Positions 23,748 to 24,515 of a DNA stretch of 24,515 nucleotides are shown here, in pieces. Position 1 is the first letter of the stretch. The number at the start of each line of letters is the position of its first letter. Origin of the DNA: Tubiluchus corallicola (lineage: Eukaryota; Priapulida; Priapulimorpha; Priapulimorphida; Tubiluchidae); contig JAQGDQ010000607.1 in NCBI GenBank assembly GCA_030141605.1, positions 27,501-52,015 on the forward strand, given 5' to 3'. The notes beneath the pieces are model-generated. The model was not told where the DNA came from and made no database searches. It was given only the letters and a program-made list of their open reading frames with translations. The position numbers were made by a program, and so were the translations under genes.

Positions 23748-24088
23748 TCATCATGATCTATTTAATATGCACTGCAAAAGTTGTCAACAATAGTTATCAG
23801 TTATCAACAACAATTACTAGAAGTTTCTTAGAAATTTGGTACGACTTCATTTAAGGTTTACACTTAAAATAATAACCTACTTTTTCGTCTTTTAATGTCA
23901 GAGCAGCTTCTTCAAATTCAGGTTTCATTTTTTTACAATGCCCGCACCAGGGGGCGTAAAACATCACTGCCACCGACGAATGATCGACGACAAACTCGTC
24001 AAACGTGTTGTCGGTTAAATGAACAACATTGGTGTCCTCTTTTTCTGACCACGACTCCTCTTTTGGCGCTTCTGCGGGAGGCTGCGGA
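10843..24088 (-). CDS. PDIA5: Protein disulfide-isomerase A5-like, 3' eight exons (5' end outside window)
   Basis: An ER-lumen thiol-disulfide oxidoreductase that forms, breaks and shuffles disulfides in client proteins. Exons 24088-23881, 23066-22906, 21821-21682, 20579-20509, 18585-18457, 15244-15052, 13636-13569 and 11049-10843 total 1177 bases and join in one frame (391 codons before TGA). All introns are GT-AG. Three thioredoxin domains show VMFYAPWCGHC with active sites at residues 48-51, 171-174 and 302-305, and cis-proline motifs GFP, GYP and GFP (Pro95, 217, 349). Proline-rich linkers separate them. The last four residues are KDEL, the ER retrieval signal. The linker PKEPPPPPPPEPAWEE and KKMKPEFE are characteristic of PDIA5. 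The third domain here extends past where I expect vertebrate PDIA5 to end. The signal peptide and upstream domains must lie beyond 24515. Confidence 0.9.
11151..11655. mobile_element. pogo/Tigger-like non-autonomous element in PDI intron 7
   Basis: The left end reads TACCGTCAACCTCGGGTATA. The right end read inverted gives TATAGTTAACCTCAGATGTA. Both are imperfect inverted repeats next to TA dinucleotides. Inside, at least five TATAAGGGAC-like motifs recur as subterminal repeats. CAACCTCGGTTATAAC-type ends are typical of pogo-like transposons as I know them. The internal 86-codon frame shows no transposase motif. Confidence 0.6.
12054..12063 (-). promoter_or_regulatory. TATA-like / CArG box CCATATAAGG
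   Basis: On the minus strand CCATATAAGG lies 10 bases downstream of the HSE cluster. It fits both a TATA box and the SRF consensus CC(A/T)6GG. Its position between the HSEs and a downstream AATAAA favours the TATA reading. Confidence 0.5.
12073..12148. promoter_or_regulatory. Heat-shock element cluster
   Basis: Two perfect three-unit HSEs are seen: GAAgcTTCcaGAA (12073-12085) and TTCcaGAAcaTTC (12092-12104), with exact 5-base spacing of inverted GAA units. A weaker GAAcgTTC pair lies at 12131-12138, with another TTC at 12146. These are canonical binding sites for trimeric HSF1. Confidence 0.75.
12149..13568. other. Remainder of PDI intron 7
   Basis: No exon or recognised mobile element. A perfect CRE palindrome TGACGTCA lies at 12900-12907, and the preceding GTTAGTTTCTGACGT recurs at about 13018-13032. 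A GC-richer patch at about 13140-13190 stands out from the AT-rich surroundings. Confidence 0.4.
13569..13636 (-). CDS. PDIA5: PDI exon g: CGHC micro-exon of thioredoxin domain 3
   Basis: This 68-base exon has acceptor TTTTCTAG|GGTGTGG, which completes Trp and gives CGHCKKMKPAYAAAANQLKN. Donor TTGGGT|GTAAGT, phase 0. It is a close counterpart of exon d, with the same entry phase at the same codon. Confidence 0.92.
13778..14205 (+). mobile_element. Tc1/mariner internal-deletion remnant in PDI intron 6
   Basis: The terminal inverted repeats TAGTCATTTGCAAAAGTTTA and (inverted) CAATCATTTGCAAAAGTTTA are flanked by TA at both ends, the Tc1/mariner target site. A plus-strand frame at 13914-14010 encodes RRVINDIWVKEITSESCQ, then SMPLRMKAV, matching the C-terminal end of Tc1-type transposases. 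The catalytic DDE core is absent, so the element is dead. Confidence 0.85.
14474..15007. mobile_element. Non-autonomous TIR element, family A copy 2 in PDI intron 6
   Basis: It opens with CAGGGATGAGAATGAC and closes with TGTCATCCCTG. It aligns with 8299-8807 over essentially the whole length, with an additional block around GGGGCAAAGTCCCCATG. It ends 45 bases from the donor of exon f. No transposase is encoded. Confidence 0.82.
15052..15244 (-). CDS. PDIA5: PDI exon f: end of domain 2, proline linker, N-strand of domain 3
   Basis: Acceptor TATCTTACAG|GAACAAG, donor GCGCCAT|GTAAGT. Phase 0 in, phase 1 out, again after the T of the Trp codon. It encodes EQDFVYFMNDP, a six-proline linker, and STLVMFYAP. 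It merges what exons b/c keep separate in the preceding repeat. A family A transposon copy ends 45 bases past its donor. Confidence 0.93.
15245..16446. other. Proximal part of PDI intron 5, unassigned
   Basis: AT-rich DNA with a small TACATA/TATGTA palindromic tract near 15580-15610. No exon or recognised element is seen. Confidence 0.35.
16121..16148. repeat. Short near-perfect palindrome
   Basis: Arms CTGCTGATGGGTG and CACCAATCAGCAG pair with one mismatch on each side of a two-base centre. It is probably a chance or repeat-derived hairpin. Confidence 0.6.
16447..16882. mobile_element. MITE-like element with GGTTCCCAC ends in PDI intron 5
   Basis: The left end CAAGGTTCCCAC pairs with the inverted right end CACGGGTTCCCAC. 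Just inside each end are GGAAATTTCC-type words (GAAATTTTCCTGACTTTAAG at the left, GGAATTTCCCTGACCG at the right). The open frames over the right half are the repeat itself and not a gene. The superfamily is not settled. Confidence 0.55.
17055..17610 (-). mobile_element. 5S-rRNA-derived SINE (SINE3-like) in PDI intron 5
   Basis: On the minus strand the element starts with a 5S-like head (17610-17501). It continues through a GC-richer body with no obvious frame and ends around CTTCCGAGACAGAAGGATGC near 17060. A 5S head plus an unrelated body is the structure of SINE3 elements transcribed by RNA polymerase III. No A-rich tail or target duplication was found, so the 3' limit is approximate. Confidence 0.65.
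17501..17610 (-). pseudogene. 5S rRNA-like sequence (SINE head)
   Basis: Read on the minus strand it contains ACGGCC near the start, then GTTGAAAACACCGGTTC, AAGTTAAGAAAC (box A region), CCTGGTTAGTACTTGGATGG, GTGACC, and GGTGCTGTAGGCTT at the end. These match 5S rRNA in order over its whole length. About ten bases are missing between GGTTC and AAGTTAAG, and there are scattered substitutions, so it is not a functional 5S gene. Confidence 0.85.
17738..18396. mobile_element. Family B MITE, copy 1, in PDI intron 5
   Basis: The end TTGCAAACTAAAACCGTCCA, followed by TAAGTCGG, is inverted at the other side as TTGCCTAGCAAAATCGTCCA, followed by TAAGTCGG. A second copy at 21011-21651 shares the length and most of the sequence. 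Neither carries a transposase. A minus-strand segment EKWVRSYKIKFLVF is shared with the other copy (EKWVRGYKIKFLVF), which reflects nucleotide identity. Confidence 0.85.
18457..18585 (-). CDS. PDIA5: PDI exon e: C-half of thioredoxin domain 2
   Basis: Acceptor TTGTAACCAG|GTGGCG, donor AGAGAG|GTGAGT, 129 bases, phase 0 at both ends, 43 residues. It carries VAFVGVDCTVNLDTCKEY, the cis-proline GYP and YFSYLKTVQDYMGKRE. The last helix of the domain is coded by the next exon. Confidence 0.93.
18637..19772. mobile_element. TIR-bounded element in PDI intron 4 with nested LINE tail
   Basis: The left end TAGGGCCTACGATTT matches the inverted right end TAGGGCCTCCGATTT at 14 of 15 positions, and both sides contain CAGAATTC or CGAATTCC words further in. 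A non-LTR retrotransposon fragment lies inside. No target duplication is clear. Confidence 0.6.
19025..19450 (+). pseudogene. Non-LTR retrotransposon 3' end (reverse-transcriptase tail fragment)
   Basis: One frame reads FLYNSELWTLKANRKAEITETF. A shifted frame then reads GIRWPKKISNKDLYEKIKEE, KRRRLRWIGHMLRLPDD, and ends at MSLDV before a stop. The W-IGH-LRLPDD segment is typical of the C-terminal end of LINE reverse transcriptases. The frame break near 19088 looks like a deletion. It ends in a (GAT)n tail at 19435-19450. This is a 5'-truncated, dead insertion. Confidence 0.85.
19773..20315. other. Remainder of PDI intron 4
   Basis: No exon, RNA gene or recognised element is visible between the TIR-bounded element and the hairpin pair. 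Confidence 0.35.
20316..20385. repeat. Two abutting perfect hairpins
   Basis: The first has 16-base arms (AAATGGGGCACGACAT, 20316-20331, and its complement at 20338-20353) with a 6-base loop. The second, sharing three bases with it, has 17-base arms (TTTTAGTCAAAATGAAA, 20351-20367, and its complement to 20385) around a single base. Both are perfectly paired. Confidence 0.92.
20509..20579 (-). CDS. PDIA5: PDI exon d: CGHC micro-exon of thioredoxin domain 2
   Basis: This 71-base exon is too short for a long open frame. Acceptor ATATTTAG|GGTGTGG supplies GG to complete TGG (Trp), then CGHCKKAKPEFQAAAEQFKE. Donor CCTAAG|GTATGG, phase 0. Confidence 0.92.
20771..21006. repeat. TGACCTTTGAC-containing repeats
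   Basis: TGACCTTTGACC occurs at 20771, and TGACCTTCGACA, TGACCTTTGACA and TGACCTTTGACA at 20903, 20950 and 20995. The last three sit in diverged 45-47-base tandem units sharing CATTTTAAxCxAAAATCAAT. The whole lies just before a family B MITE. Confidence 0.75.
21011..21651. mobile_element. Family B MITE, copy 2, in PDI intron 3
   Basis: The ends TGTGCTTGCAAACCAAAACC and inverted TGTGCTTGCATATCAAAATC are slightly longer than those visible in copy 1 (17738-18396). The body aligns with copy 1 in the same orientation. Its end falls about 30 bases from the exon c donor. No transposase is encoded. Confidence 0.85.
21682..21821 (-). CDS. PDIA5: PDI exon c: proline linker and N-strand of thioredoxin domain 2
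   Basis: Acceptor TCTTACAG|TCCAAAG, donor CACCCT|GTAAGT. It encodes a linker with seven consecutive prolines, then a strand and VMFYAP, and ends after the first base of the active-site Trp codon (phase 1). A MITE copy ends only about 30 bases beyond its donor. Confidence 0.93.
21868..22205 (-). mobile_element. Truncated Tc1/mariner remnant in PDI intron 2
   Basis: One inverted repeat, CAGTCATTTGCAAAAGTTTA, is preceded by TA at 21866-21867. The minus-strand frame encodes LDKVADRQPSSAEDLRRVI, DVWVKEITSEYCQ, SMPLRMKAVI and GGQTKY, the C-terminus of a Tc1-type transposase. It belongs to the same family as 13778-14205. The 5' half including the DDE core is missing and is replaced by LINE-like sequence. 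Confidence 0.85.
22206..22385 (-). pseudogene. LINE reverse-transcriptase tail fragment fused to the Tc1 remnant
   Basis: The minus-strand frame MHLKEVLKRADLPGIHTLLL, KTQVRWAGHVIHMPDN, IPKKMLYGELVSGKKKVG has the RWAGH--HMPD signature found near the C-terminal end of non-LTR reverse transcriptases. It runs in frame into the Tc1 sequence at about 22205. This is a chance junction of two dead elements. Confidence 0.8.
22386..22905. other. Proximal part of PDI intron 2, unassigned
   Basis: AT-rich sequence between exon b and the LINE fragment, with no recognised feature. Confidence 0.35.
22906..23066 (-). CDS. PDIA5: PDI exon b: C-half of thioredoxin domain 1
   Basis: Acceptor TGTTGTAG|ATTGAT, donor AAGGA|GTGAGT. 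Phase 0 in, phase 2 out. It encodes IDGILAAVDATKETMLAERF, the cis-proline motif GFPTTKYF and the helix ending IVEFMK. The phase-2 exit joins exon c to make an aspartate codon. Confidence 0.93.
23118..23375. repeat. 73-bp tandem repeat in PDI intron 1, likely from a DNA-transposon end
   Basis: Units start at 23132, 23205 and 23278, with a partial fourth at 23352 (GTGTACAAGTCGACCTTATG and onward). Inside each unit GTACAAGTCGA-like words occur twice. The array begins with TACCGTATATACGTGTGTAC, which resembles the ends of some pogo-type elements as I recall them. That assignment is inference. Confidence 0.8.
23487..23755. repeat. (ATC)n/(ACC)n trinucleotide microsatellite in PDI intron 1
   Basis: About 270 bases of CAT/CAC triplets run with occasional interruptions. 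Polyhistidine, polymethionine and polyserine frames over it are artefacts. Confidence 0.97.
23881..24088 (-). CDS. PDIA5: PDI exon a: linker and N-half of thioredoxin domain 1 with CGHC
   Basis: Acceptor TTGTTACAG|TCC (AG at 24090-24089), donor GAAAAA|GTAGGT (GT at 23880-23879). It enters in phase 2 (one base completes a codon) and exits in phase 0. It encodes a charged proline linker, the strand NVVHLTDNTFDEFVVDH, then VAVMFYAPWCGHCKKMKPEF. Unlike domains 2 and 3, the active-site tryptophan codon is not split by an intron. Confidence 0.93.
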
Positions 24089-24515
24089 CTGTAACAAGTC
24101 ACAAATAGTGAAAAGGAAAGCATTAATAATACATAATACATTAAAATTACTTGGCATAAAATCACCACCATTGTGTAGAATGCAATCAATAGATGGCAGT
24201 GCAGTCAAATGTTATAAAAAGAAACAGAATAACAGTATAGACTATGGACTGTAACAAGTCACAAATAATGAAAAGGAAAGCATTAATAATACATAATACA
24301 ATAAAATTACTTGGCACAAAATCACTACCATTCTGTAGAATCAGATGGTGCAGAATGCAATCAATAGATGGCAGTGCAGTCAAATGTTATAAAAAGAAAC
24401 AGAATAACAGTATAGACTGTGGACTGTGACAAGTCACAAATAGTGAAAAGGAAAGCATTAATAATATATAATACATTAAAATTACTTGGCATAAAATCAC
24501 CACCATTGTGTAGAA
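24086..24515. repeat. 160-175-bp tandem repeat spanning a splice acceptor
   Basis: Units start at 24086, 24246 and 24421 (GGACTGTAACAAGTCACAAA), and the last runs off the window. The second unit has about 15 additional bases near 24340. The left end of unit 1 is the acceptor and first bases of PDI exon a, so each downstream unit carries a copy of that acceptor. Confidence 0.93.

Noticed and set aside
23256-23754. Poly-His/Ser and poly-Met/Val frames
   Set aside because: They come from the (ATC)n/(ACC)n microsatellite inside PDI intron 1.
24186-24429. Open frames on both strands upstream of PDI exon a that resemble each other
   Set aside because: They are copies of the tandem repeat at 24086-24515, not exons. 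The similarity is repeat identity.

Overview
The window is animal nuclear DNA, most likely from a non-vertebrate, possibly marine, bilaterian. Genes are split by GT-AG introns of about 0.25 to 3.2 kb, and the DNA is AT-rich. It carries long microsatellites, TTAGGG-type interstitial telomeric DNA, Tc1/mariner, pogo-like and hAT-like remnants, non-LTR retrotransposon tails and a 5S-rRNA-derived SINE. I cannot name the species. A mollusc or another lophotrochozoan is a guess only.

Region 1-4700 has no supportable gene. It is made of interstitial telomere-like DNA (1021-1254), microsatellites ((AAT)n and two (AC)n blocks with duplicated flanks), a seven-copy 68-bp tandem repeat (3399-3874) and anonymous AT-rich sequence.

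Region 4464-5900 (minus strand) holds a two-exon gene for a predicted 273-residue secreted, cysteine-rich protein with weak leucine-rich-repeat character. I do not recognise the family.

Region 5900-10840 is intergenic. It has a CT-rich tract, a 22-bp AT-rich minisatellite, a 509-bp inverted-repeat element whose sister copy lies at 14474-15007, and a 160-bp tandem duplication.

Region 10843-24088 (minus strand) is the 3' part of a protein disulfide isomerase gene most like PDIA5. Eight exons join in frame into 391 codons with consistent splice phases. They encode three thioredoxin domains, each with CGHC, joined by proline-rich linkers and ending in a KDEL endoplasmic-reticulum retention signal. 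The 5' exons lie beyond the right edge. The product should act in the ER lumen in disulfide formation and rearrangement of client proteins.

The introns are crowded with mobile DNA: two copies of a 650-bp MITE family, two Tc1 remnants, two LINE tails, a 5S-SINE, a pogo-like element, and an LTR-like module with heat-shock elements. A duplicated sequence lies upstream of the first exon in the window and repeats its splice acceptor. No clearly new multi-gene system is visible. The most unusual items are the heat-shock-element cluster in the last intron, the splice-acceptor repeat array, the repeated intron positions in the duplicated thioredoxin domains, and a double perfect hairpin at 20316-20385.
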